Assembly (NCBI GenBank): GCA_023415915.1
Contig: JAEZIZ010000018.1
Location: forward strand, 1 to 41,666
Direction of reading: 5' to 3'
Source: Bacillota bacterium
GTDB taxonomy: Bacteria > Bacillota > Clostridia > Christensenellales > SZUA-584
DNA: 41,666 nt
This document shows positions 23,868-30,201 of this stretch, piece after piece (the first letter of the stretch is position 1; each line of letters starts with the position of its first letter). Made by a program: the position numbers and the translations under genes. The notes beneath the pieces were generated by a model. That model saw only the letters and a list, made by a program, of their open reading frames with translations. It was not told where the DNA came from and searched no databases.

Positions 23868-23900
23868 AGTACGCGTATATAAATACGGAGGTGAAGGCTA

Positions 23901-24071
23901 ATGGCGTATGTAATTAAGGACTCTTGTATTTCCTGCGGTGCTTGCGAAAGCGAATGCCCGGTGGAAGCGATCTCTGAGGGCGACGGCAAATATGTTATCG
24001 ACGCGGACGCTTGCATAGACTGCGGGAGCTGCGCGGACACCTGCCCCAACGAAGCTATCGAACAGGGTTAA
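23901..24071 (+). CDS. 2[4Fe-4S] ferredoxin, clostridial type
   Basis: The protein has 56 residues and is small and acidic. There are two full cluster motifs: CISCGACESECPVEA and CIDCGSCADTCPNEA, each C-x2-C-x2-C-x3-CP. It carries low-potential electrons in the cytosol, for instance to or from pyruvate:ferredoxin oxidoreductase or hydrogenase; the partner is not shown here. The ATG at 23901 has GGAGGTG upstream. It has its own promoter and is followed by a hairpin repeat and a terminator. Confidence 0.95.
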   Translation: MAYVIKDSCISCGACESECPVEAISEGDGKYVIDADACIDCGSCADTCPNEAIEQG

Positions 24072-24088
24072 TAAATCTCAAAATTACA

Positions 24089-24116
24089 CCCCAACAAGAC
24101 TTACGTCTTGTTGGGG
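24089..24116. repeat. GGGGACCCC-type hairpin repeat after the ferredoxin gene
   Basis: CCCCAACAAGAC and GTCTTGTTGGGG form a 12-bp stem with a TTAC loop, followed by ACCCCGTATA. It is the same unit as in the rnr-smpB spacer, 21 kb away. Confidence 0.75.
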
Positions 24117-24124
24117 ACCCCGTA

Positions 24125-24149
24125 TAAAAAGGCCGTAAAGGCCTTTTTT
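24125..24149. terminator. bidirectional terminator between ferredoxin and radical SAM genes
   Basis: AAAAAGGCC, a GTAAA loop, and GGCCTTTTTTT form a stem with A and T runs on the two sides. It can end both the ferredoxin transcript and the convergent radical SAM transcript. Confidence 0.8.
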
Positions 24150-24199
24150 AGTTCCAAATATCCCGCAGCGGGCTTCCGCCATTGCGGCGGGTTATTATA

Positions 24200-25267
24200 C
24201 TATACCGTTTCAGACGGAGCCGCAAGCGCTTCAATCCATGCTTTGTTCTCTTTGAGCGCGCACCCTCCGCGGCTCTCTTTCAGCAGATGGTGGTTGTCTC
24301 TTATTTTCATAAGAAGGTCCGACTTGAGCGCTTCTTTGAGCGGCTTATGCTGTATGTTCGTGTCCGAATACGGCGCAAAAGGACAGGCCTCGAGCGCGCC
24401 CGTCGAGCTTATATGCAGGAATCCCCGCCCGGAAGCAAGGCACCCGCCGTATTTCTCCTCGTCGCCCGGCAGCGTCACTATAAGCATATCGTGCTCACGG
24501 TAGAGCCTTTCTTCATTTTCGCGCAATTCTTTCTTCTGCTCTTCCGTAAGGCAGAGCGCTTCGTCCTCTTCACCCGAAGGAACGTACTCTATGAGGAACG
24601 CCGCCCGGCAGCCTTTCGCCTCGAGCCCTCTTAAATAATCCGCGTTTACCACCTCGCCGTAGTTCTCGCTTGTCAGCGTTACGGAAGCGCCGAAAAGCCT
24701 GCCCGATTTGTCGAGCTTCTCCATGACCGTCATTGCGTTATCGTACATGCCGGCTCCGCGCCTTGAATCGGTCGCCTCTTTGCCGCCTTCCACGCTTATA
24801 ACCGGAACGAAGTTTAAAGGAGCGTCCTTGTATGCCCACAGCAGCAGGCCGTTTGTAAACATCACGAACAGCGTATCGGCATGCAGCGCGGGAAGCTCCA
24901 TTACGCCCTGCTTTAAAAGAGGCTCTCCCCCGGCTATCATCACGACGCAGACGCCCAAGTCAACCGCTTCGGATATTGCGCTCTTTATGCGCTCTATATC
25001 CATTTCACCCGACTTGTCGCGCTGCTGGCTGCACGCGTAGCAGCCTTTGCAGGAAAGATTGCAGTCGTTCGTCACGCTGACTATAAGCACGGGCGGAACG
25101 ACGAGCCCTTCGTCTCTTAAAAGCAGTTCCCTTCTCTTCTCCTGCTTTTTCATGTTCGCAGATATCCTTGAAAACGCCGCAATATACGAAGGCCTCTTAA
25201 ACAGAAACCTCTTGTTGTTTATCACCGCTCCGGCAAACGACCGGTTAAACTCCCTTATACCGTCCAT
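24200..25267 (-). CDS. radical SAM protein of unknown substrate
   Basis: The protein has 355 residues. The radical SAM cluster motif is CNLSCKGC (Cys69, Cys73, Cys76), followed by the GGEP motif in MIAGGEPLL that contacts SAM. The C-terminal region has further Cys in GGCLASGRGF, LEACPF and GGCALKE, placed like the auxiliary-cluster part of SPASM/twitch proteins, but with few Cys. The N-terminus (FKRPSYIAAFSRISANMKKQEKRRE) is basic. Such proteins modify peptides or metabolites; none of the neighbours looks like a precursor peptide. CGGAG precedes ATG 25267. It converges with the ferredoxin gene, which might supply electrons, but that is inference. Confidence 0.85.
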   Translation of the reverse strand: MDGIREFNRSFAGAVINNKRFLFKRPSYIAAFSRISANMKKQEKRRELLLRDEGLVVPPVLIVSVTNDCNLSCKGCYACSQQRDKSGEMDIERIKSAISEAVDLGVCVVMIAGGEPLLKQGVMELPALHADTLFVMFTNGLLLWAYKDAPLNFVPVISVEGGKEATDSRRGAGMYDNAMTVMEKLDKSGRLFGASVTLTSENYGEVVNADYLRGLEAKGCRAAFLIEYVPSGEEDEALCLTEEQKKELRENEERLYREHDMLIVTLPGDEEKYGGCLASGRGFLHISSTGALEACPFAPYSDTNIQHKPLKEALKSDLLMKIRDNHHLLKESRGGCALKENKAWIEALAAPSETV

Positions 25268-25394
25268 GTTTCACTCCGTTTCAACAATTTACGCCAGCCT
25301 AGTATATAATATGACTGCAGAAAAAGGAAGTACGTAAATAAAATAGTTTACTTTTGCATGCCTTCATTTATCCGGGTAATATTCGAAATAAAAA

Positions 25395-25439
25395 ATTGCG
25401 CGAAAAATGCAATATTTCTTCGAGTATTGTGTCTATAAT
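25395..25439 (+). promoter_or_regulatory. promoter region with inverted repeats before the HTH gene
   Basis: TATAAT lies at 25434-25439, 24 bases before the start. Two short inverted repeats occupy the -35 and spacer zone: ATTGC/GCAAT (25395-25413) and CAATA/TATTG (25410-25429). They are candidate operators for autoregulation by the HTH protein; no good -35 box is visible. Confidence 0.4.
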
Positions 25440-25462
25440 ACGGAAACAGAAAGGAGAATACT

Positions 25463-25765
25463 ATGACCGTGTCAAATCAGAAATACTTAAAGGCGATATA
25501 TGTGCTTTCGCGCGGCGGCTGCGCCCGCGTAGTGGATATTGCGGACGCGCTATCCGTATCGAAAGCGAGCGTTTCAAGCGCGTTGAAGCGGCTCGCAAGC
25601 AAAGGCCTTATAGAGCATGAGCCGTACGGCGACGTTAAGCTGACGGAAGCGGGCAGCAGGAAAGCAAAAGCCATAATCGACTCGTATGAGCGCATGAAGC
25701 GTTCCGCAGGCGATATAAAGCAGCTTCCCTCAGGGCTCGAGTATCTGCTGGGCACGACCAGCTAA
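25463..25765 (+). CDS. short DtxR/MarR-like winged-helix regulator
   Basis: The protein has 100 residues. Residues 1-65 (YLKAIYVLSRGG...VVDIADALSVSKASVSSALKRLASKGLIEHEPYGDVKLTEAG) match the N-terminal DNA-binding domain of the DtxR/MntR family. The metal-binding and dimerisation domain that normally brings the family to 130-230 residues is lacking except for a short helix, so metal sensing is doubtful. AAGGAG precedes ATG 25463. It lies 33 bases before an ECF sigma gene, probably in the same transcript. Confidence 0.78.
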   Translation: MTVSNQKYLKAIYVLSRGGCARVVDIADALSVSKASVSSALKRLASKGLIEHEPYGDVKLTEAGSRKAKAIIDSYERMKRSAGDIKQLPSGLEYLLGTTS

Positions 25766-25798
25766 CAGCGGGAAGCCAGTTTAAGTTAAGGGGACAGG

Positions 25799-26293
25799 AT
25801 GGCCGGCATAGCGGAGATTTTTGCGGATGGATTCGTAAAATTCAAGAATTACATTAAGGAAAGATTCTCATATTTAAGCGATGTCGACGCCGAAGACATA
25901 GTACAGCAGACTGCGCTCTCCCTGCTCGGCCGCAGCGACGAAGAGGATACTATTGAATATCTCTCTTCTTATATATACGCTTCGCTGCGCAACGGCGCTA
26001 AAAACATGTTCAGGAAACGCCGCCGGGAAGTGCTCAAGGACGATATAGACCGCGGCTTTGCGTCTTCCGCCGAGGACGAAATTGTAAATCGCGAGCTTTG
26101 GGAACAGATAGAATACGCATTGTCGCAGCTCGATGAAAAATCGCGATTCGTATTTGAACAGACGGAGTTTGAAGGCAAGAGCTATAAAGAGCTGTCCGCG
26201 ATTACGGGCGAACCGGTGGGTACGCTGCTTTCAAGAAAAAACCGCGCGGCAAAGAAACTTATGATGATACTTGACGAGTACAGAAAACTATAG
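25799..26293 (+). CDS. ECF-type RNA polymerase sigma factor
   Basis: The protein has 164 residues. Region 2 is at about 12-80 (VDAEDIVQQTALSLLGR, YIYASLRNGAKNMFRKRRRE) and region 4 at about 108-160 (LSQLDEKSRFVFEQTEFEGKSYKELSAITGEPVGTLLSRKNRAAKKL). It directs RNA polymerase to a specific set of promoters. It begins after AAGGGGA and is followed nine bases later by a small membrane protein, the usual position for an anti-sigma factor or signalling partner. Confidence 0.88.
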   Translation: MAGIAEIFADGFVKFKNYIKERFSYLSDVDAEDIVQQTALSLLGRSDEEDTIEYLSSYIYASLRNGAKNMFRKRRREVLKDDIDRGFASSAEDEIVNRELWEQIEYALSQLDEKSRFVFEQTEFEGKSYKELSAITGEPVGTLLSRKNRAAKKLMMILDEYRKL

Positions 26294-26302
26294 GAGGAAC
26301 AT

Positions 26303-26713
26303 ATGCACGATAGATCATTTCTCCGCAGAGGCCCGCTGCGCGTAATAGCGGCGGTAATAACGGGAATTATAGCGGCGGCGGCGGTGTCGCTGATTATCGC
26401 GGCATTAGTTATGCTGCTTTGGAACTGGGTAATGCCCGATATGTTCGGACTCGGCGTAATAGGATACTGGCAGGCTTTCGGCCTTGCGCTGCTCGTAAAG
26501 CTGCTGGTAGGCGGGTTCGCCAAGCGCTTCTCTCCTCCGCCCGGCAGATGGCCAAAACACTGGAAAGAGCATCGCTTTGGCAGATTCTGCGCAGACAAGC
26601 GCTTTGACGAAGCTTACGAAGAATGGTGGGAAAGCGAAGGCTCCGCCGGCTTTGAAGAATACCTTAAAAAGAAGAAGCAGGAGCCTGATAATACTGACAG
26701 CAAAGAAGAATAA
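26303..26713 (+). CDS. small membrane protein paired with the ECF sigma factor
   Basis: The protein has 136 residues. One helix lies at about 14-40, a second short one at about 52-70, then a charged cytoplasmic-looking tail rich in Trp, Glu and Lys (HWKEHRFGRFCADKRFDEAYEEWWESEG). The segment LWNWVMPDMFGLGVIGYWQAFGLALLVKLLVGG is a pattern I remember from small proteins found after ECF sigma genes in several phyla. It is a probable anti-sigma or regulatory partner, inferred from context. AGGAGG lies upstream. Confidence 0.65.
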   Translation: MHDRSFLRRGPLRVIAAVITGIIAAAAVSLIIAALVMLLWNWVMPDMFGLGVIGYWQAFGLALLVKLLVGGFAKRFSPPPGRWPKHWKEHRFGRFCADKRFDEAYEEWWESEGSAGFEEYLKKKKQEPDNTDSKEE

Positions 26714-26716
26714 CCC

Positions 26717-26752
26717 AAAAAGGCTGACATGAAACTCATACAAGCCTTCTTA
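26717..26752 (+). terminator. possible terminator after the ECF operon
   Basis: AAGGCT (26720-26725) and AGCCTT (26743-26748) can form a 6-bp stem, followed by CTTAT. It is weak and overlaps the sigma-E-like promoter of spoIIID. Confidence 0.3.
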
Positions 26753-26764
26753 TGAACATACACA
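26736..26764 (+). promoter_or_regulatory. sigma-E-like promoter of spoIIID
   Basis: TCATACA at 26736-26742 and CATACACA at 26757-26764 are 14 bp apart. The mother-cell sigma-E consensus as I know it is TCATATT, 13-15 bp, CATACAAT. spoIIID is a sigma-E-dependent gene in B. subtilis, so the match makes sense. Confidence 0.55.
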
Positions 26765-26795
26765 TCTATAAACGGTTCATAAGGGGGCTTTGTTT

Positions 26796-27044
26796 ATGAA
26801 GGAATATATAGAAGACAGGGTAAAGCGCATTGCTGACTACATGCTGACGGAGGGCGCCACCGTGCGCCAGGCGGCGAAGGCTTTCGGGACAAGCAAATCG
26901 ACGGTGCACAAGGATATGACGGAGCGTCTCAGTGCCATATCGCCGTACACCGCCAAAGAAGTGGCAAAAGTGCTGCGTAAAAACAAGGAGGAGCGGCACA
27001 TAAGGGGCGGCAACGCCACAAGGAAAAAATATAAAAACATATAA
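26796..27044 (+). CDS. spoIIID: sporulation transcriptional regulator SpoIIID
   Basis: The protein has 82 residues. The whole length fits the family: MKEYIEDRVKRIADYM, a helix-turn-helix at about 23-42 (TVRQAAKAFGTSKSTVHKD), and the conserved basic end KNKEERHIRGGNATRKKY. SpoIIID turns mother-cell genes on and off after sigma-E becomes active. I chose the ATG at 26796, with AAGGGGG eight bases upstream, over the TTG two codons earlier. It is a single gene with a sigma-E-like promoter. It is strong evidence for endospore formation. Confidence 0.95.
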   Translation: MKEYIEDRVKRIADYMLTEGATVRQAAKAFGTSKSTVHKDMTERLSAISPYTAKEVAKVLRKNKEERHIRGGNATRKKYKNI

Positions 27045-27092
27045 ATTATTTTGAATTTTTGTACAGAAAAAATAGAATTTATGCAGGTTTGT

Positions 27093-27121
27093 TTGATAAT
27101 GTAAACCCGGTATTGTATAAT
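27093..27121 (+). promoter_or_regulatory. promoter of the three-gene membrane protein operon
   Basis: TTGATA and TATAAT are separated by 17 bp, 39 bases before the ATG at 27161. It is among the best housekeeping-type promoters in the window. Confidence 0.75.
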
Positions 27122-27160
27122 GCTTTCATAGCATTTTACAACACAAAAGGGGTACGCAAT

Positions 27161-27502
27161 ATGAGAAAAACAGAGATGATATTCGGGCTTTGCGCGGGCG
27201 CCGCAGGCATACTGATTGGCGTACTGTCACTTGTTTCGCTGCTGCCCTTGCAGGAGGCGGCTTCTGTCTATCCCGAAACTCTGAAGGCTTACGCCGTAGT
27301 ATGTATTGCGGCCAACGCGCTCGGGGCATTGGGCGCGATTCTCGTTCAAAAGCGCAACATACCCGGGGCTGTTATTATGGCGGCCTCTATGCTCGCTATT
27401 TTGATTTTCGGTTTCCCCTGGCAGACGTTACCCGCCGTGCTGTATATAATAAGCGTCGTCATGGCGACGGTGCCCGTTAAGACAGCCGCGAATATAAACT
27501 AA
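27161..27502 (+). CDS. small four-helix membrane protein
   Basis: The protein has 113 residues from ATG 27161, with AAAGGGG upstream; a longer reading from 27059 would run through the promoter. There are about four hydrophobic helices with short turns. The start MRKTEMIFGLCAGAAGILIGVLSL resembles the beginning of DUF4064-like proteins and of the next two genes (short Lys/Arg N-terminus, then a Gly-rich helix). The function is unknown. It is the first gene of a probable operon, 12 bases before the next start. Confidence 0.6.
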   Translation: MRKTEMIFGLCAGAAGILIGVLSLVSLLPLQEAASVYPETLKAYAVVCIAANALGALGAILVQKRNIPGAVIMAASMLAILIFGFPWQTLPAVLYIISVVMATVPVKTAANIN

Positions 27503-27514
27503 GGAGGGAGTCAA

Positions 27515-28132
27515 GTGAACAAAGCAGGCTATTTTATAAGCCTAATCGGCGGCGTGCTTGCCGTCGTGTTTTCCCTGCTGCTTCTGATTACCGGCCCGGT
27601 GCTGTTCGCAGGCAGAGACGTTTCGCGCTTTTACACGCGAAATCAGGACAAGCTCGACGAAATGTGGGCGGACGTAGGCGACTACTACGGCGTCCCGCTG
27701 TTTTTAAAGGGCGACCTTGACGACTATATCGACGGCTATACTGAAATCTTGGGCGATATAGACGGCGGAGACTTAAGGGCTATAGGCGAACAGTATAAAG
27801 AAGAAGCGTTCCGCGACGCCGCCCGTCTATACGAAGACCTGAACGCATATATCCCGAAGCTTAAGCTTAGTGTAATCATCTGCGTCGCTGCGTCCGTTAT
27901 AGCGCTGATAGGCGCGGAGGCTGCGCGCAGGTATCGCGTAGCGGGCGGAGTGATGGTTATATCGGGCGGAGCGCTGACGCTCATTTTCAGCCTCGTCGCA
28001 AGCTCCATAGTTCCGATGGCGCTGGCGTCGCTGCTGCTAATACTGGGCGGCGTGCTGCAGATAGTCAAGCAAAAAGACGTTGCTGCAGCAACAGGCCAGT
28101 GCGCGGCCCCTTGGGGAGGTGTACAGCAATGA
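27515..28132 (+). CDS. membrane protein, DUF4064-like
   Basis: The protein has 205 residues. The first helix is at about 6-30 (FISLIGGVLAVVFSLLLLITGPVLF), then an outside loop of about 90 residues rich in Asp, Tyr and Glu, then three helices (about 117-190). The layout of N-terminal helix, polar loop and helical trio is shared with the next gene, so the two look like paralogues. No catalytic motif is visible. AAGGAGGG precedes GTG/ATG at 27515. It overlaps the next gene by four bases. The function is unknown. Confidence 0.6.
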   Translation: MNKAGYFISLIGGVLAVVFSLLLLITGPVLFAGRDVSRFYTRNQDKLDEMWADVGDYYGVPLFLKGDLDDYIDGYTEILGDIDGGDLRAIGEQYKEEAFRDAARLYEDLNAYIPKLKLSVIICVAASVIALIGAEAARRYRVAGGVMVISGGALTLIFSLVASSIVPMALASLLLILGGVLQIVKQKDVAAATGQCAAPWGGVQQ

Positions 28133-28938
28133 AAAAAACTGCGTTTGCACTCGGGTATGCGGGCGGCATACTCGCGCTAATATTATCCCTGCTGATGATA
28201 TTTACCGTGCCTGCCGGCCTTGTAACGCAGGCCATTGAAGATATTAAGTACGACATGAAGAACGAAAACATAGTCGCGTTCAACGAGATAGCGATCGCTA
28301 TGCGCGAGCATGGCGTAACGGATTTACGCGAAAGCAGCATTATCGAGTTCGCTCGCGGCGTCGCAAAAAACAGCGAAGTGCTGAATGACGAGTACGTGTA
28401 CGTTGATACGGTTGAGTTCACATATAAATTAGCCGTGCACGGCATAATATCCGCTATACTCGTTGGAATATCGATACTTTTTTCGCTGCTGGCGTTTATT
28501 GGCGCTCTCGTCACGCGAAAAGCTCCGATGGCCGGAGGCGTAATGATGCTTATATCGGCGCTGGTTCTCGTGCTATGCGCTATTTATACCGAAACGGTCG
28601 TACCAATGGTAGCAGCGTCACTGATGCTTACTGCCGCGGGCATAATAGCGCTCGTGCCGGAGCAGGCGAAAGCGTACTCGCGCGCACGTCAGCTTGCGCA
28701 GCAGGTTCCATTCCCTCAGACTGCCGCGCCTGAAATTCAGGCTTTCCCGCCTGCGGCTACACAATACCCCGAGCAGCAGTATATTCAGCCGCAGCCGCAG
28801 TTTGCGCAAGGCGTTCCCGCCGCGCCGGAGCCTTCGGAAGCGTCTATGACGGAGCCCAAACCCGACGTGCCGTTCCCAGACGAGGAGGTACAGCTTTTTA
28901 CGCCGCATGCCGAGGAGGACGAGACAGTAAAAGAATAA
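28129..28938 (+). CDS. membrane protein, DUF4064-like, with a Pro/Gln-rich tail
   Basis: The protein has 269 residues from ATG 28129 (MKKTAFALGYAGGILALIL), which overlaps the upstream stop and has GGGGAGG before it. The topology matches that of the previous gene: helix at about 6-28, polar loop (30-100), three helices (about 105-190). The last about 75 residues are low-complexity, rich in Pro, Gln and Ala and then acidic (EEDETVKE), and should be cytoplasmic. Such tails often recruit partners, but none is known. The function is unknown. Confidence 0.6.
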   Translation: MKKTAFALGYAGGILALILSLLMIFTVPAGLVTQAIEDIKYDMKNENIVAFNEIAIAMREHGVTDLRESSIIEFARGVAKNSEVLNDEYVYVDTVEFTYKLAVHGIISAILVGISILFSLLAFIGALVTRKAPMAGGVMMLISALVLVLCAIYTETVVPMVAASLMLTAAGIIALVPEQAKAYSRARQLAQQVPFPQTAAPEIQAFPPAATQYPEQQYIQPQPQFAQGVPAAPEPSEASMTEPKPDVPFPDEEVQLFTPHAEEDETVKE

Positions 28939-28948
28939 GATATTTACA

Positions 28949-28976
28949 CCCCATCAAGCCCCGCGTCTTGTTGGGG
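28949..28976. repeat. hairpin repeat of the GGGGACCCC family, diverged copy
   Basis: CCCCATCAAG and CTTGTTGGGG pair with one mismatch, followed by GGCCCCGTTAT. It lies 11 bases after the last gene of the membrane protein operon. Confidence 0.65.
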
Positions 28977-28991
28977 GCCCCGTTATTTATG

Positions 28992-29024
28992 CTTACCCCG
29001 GGCTTTTCTCCGGGGTAAGTTTTA
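28992..29024 (+). terminator. terminator of the membrane protein operon
   Basis: CTTACCCCGG and CCGGGGTAAG form a 10-bp stem, followed by TTTTAC. Confidence 0.7.
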
Positions 29025-29138
29025 CAATTAATTCATAGTTTTATCGCGCGAATTAAGGTTATAATTATACTGTAGATGATGTGTCTTTAAAGCTGCTATC
29101 ATTTATTCGTTTTTTAGGTAGAAAGGAGATCATCATCT

Positions 29139-30140
29139 ATGATTCTTGTGACAGGAGCGGGCGGCCACATTGGCAACGTGCTCGTTAAACACTTATATTC
29201 CAAAGGCCTTAGAGACCTTCGGCTTTTCGTTCAGGAGAACGAAGATGTTTCCCATATCCAAAAGTATGCCAAAGAAATAGTTCGGGGCGATATACGCGAC
29301 AGCTATGCCGTCTCTTCTGCGGTGCGCGGCTGCGAACATGTGTTTCATCTCGCCGGACTTGTTCAGATATCCGGAATACATAAAAAGATAATATTCGATA
29401 TAAACGTGGGCGGAACGAAGAACGTCGTGCAGGCGTGCCTTGAAAAGGGCGTTAAGCGGCTGCTGCATGTTTCGAGCGTCCACGCGCTTAAAGTTCCCAA
29501 AGAAGGGCTGATAGACGAGTCGCTCGATTCGGACATAAGCAACCTCTACGGCGCATACGCCAAGTCAAAAGCGATGGCAACGATAGAGGTAATGAACGCA
29601 ATACAAAAAGGCCTCGACGCTGTGATAGTATTCCCCACGGGCGTAATAGGGCCGTACGACTTCCGCTCGTCCTACACCGGCAGCGCAATAAGAGGATACA
29701 TAGACGCGAAAAAGACGCAGTATTATTTTGACGGTAAGTACGATTTTGTGGACGTACGCGACGTCGCGGACGGCATATACCGTGCGTGGAAGTACGGCGA
29801 GAAGGGACAGGGCTACATTATCTCGGGCAGCGTTTCCAGCCTCGAGCAGATAATTGACGCTGTAGAGCAGACTACCGGCCACGCGATAAAGCGCAAAAAG
29901 GTGCCCACCTTCCTTGTGAAGGCCGTGGCGCTGCTGGCTCCCGCTTATTACGCGGCCGCGCGTAAAAAGCCAATACTGTCGAAGTACTCGATAGATGTGC
30001 TCATGTCCAACTCGGATATATCAAGCGAAAAGGCACAAAAGGCGCTGGGCTACAAACCACGCCCGCTGTCAAAGACTATTAAAGACATGGTAAGGTGGCA
30101 CAGGGCGTTCAAAAAAAGCAAGAACAGTATCATTATATAA
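29139..30140 (+). CDS. NAD-dependent epimerase/dehydratase (extended SDR)
   Basis: The protein has 333 residues. The NAD(P)-binding motif TGAGGHIG (residues 5-12) is followed by the conserved VRGDIRD and HLAGLVQ segments. The catalytic pair is in YAKSK, and the Ser is in LLHVSSVHAL. The substrate-binding C-terminus is of the dihydroflavonol-reductase/3-beta-HSD-like class. It probably oxidises or reduces a sugar or sterol-like hydroxyl; the sequence does not fix the substrate. GAAAGGAG precedes the ATG. It is a single gene ending in a terminator. Confidence 0.82.
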   Translation: MILVTGAGGHIGNVLVKHLYSKGLRDLRLFVQENEDVSHIQKYAKEIVRGDIRDSYAVSSAVRGCEHVFHLAGLVQISGIHKKIIFDINVGGTKNVVQACLEKGVKRLLHVSSVHALKVPKEGLIDESLDSDISNLYGAYAKSKAMATIEVMNAIQKGLDAVIVFPTGVIGPYDFRSSYTGSAIRGYIDAKKTQYYFDGKYDFVDVRDVADGIYRAWKYGEKGQGYIISGSVSSLEQIIDAVEQTTGHAIKRKKVPTFLVKAVALLAPAYYAAARKKPILSKYSIDVLMSNSDISSEKAQKALGYKPRPLSKTIKDMVRWHRAFKKSKNSIII

Positions 30141-30150
30141 GAATATGCGA

Positions 30151-30182
30151 AAGGCTGCATATACGGTACGCAGCCTTTTTTA
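30151..30182 (+). terminator. terminator after the SDR gene
   Basis: AAGGCTGC and GCAGCCTT enclose an 11-base loop and are followed by TTTTTT. It lies 20 bases from the end of the convergent activase fusion gene. Confidence 0.8.
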
Positions 30183-30201
30183 TATATCAAACAACCGCAG
30201 C

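Noticed and set aside
25268..25394. clear promoter for the radical SAM gene
   Set aside because: TATACT-like boxes exist on the minus strand but no acceptable -35 at normal spacing.
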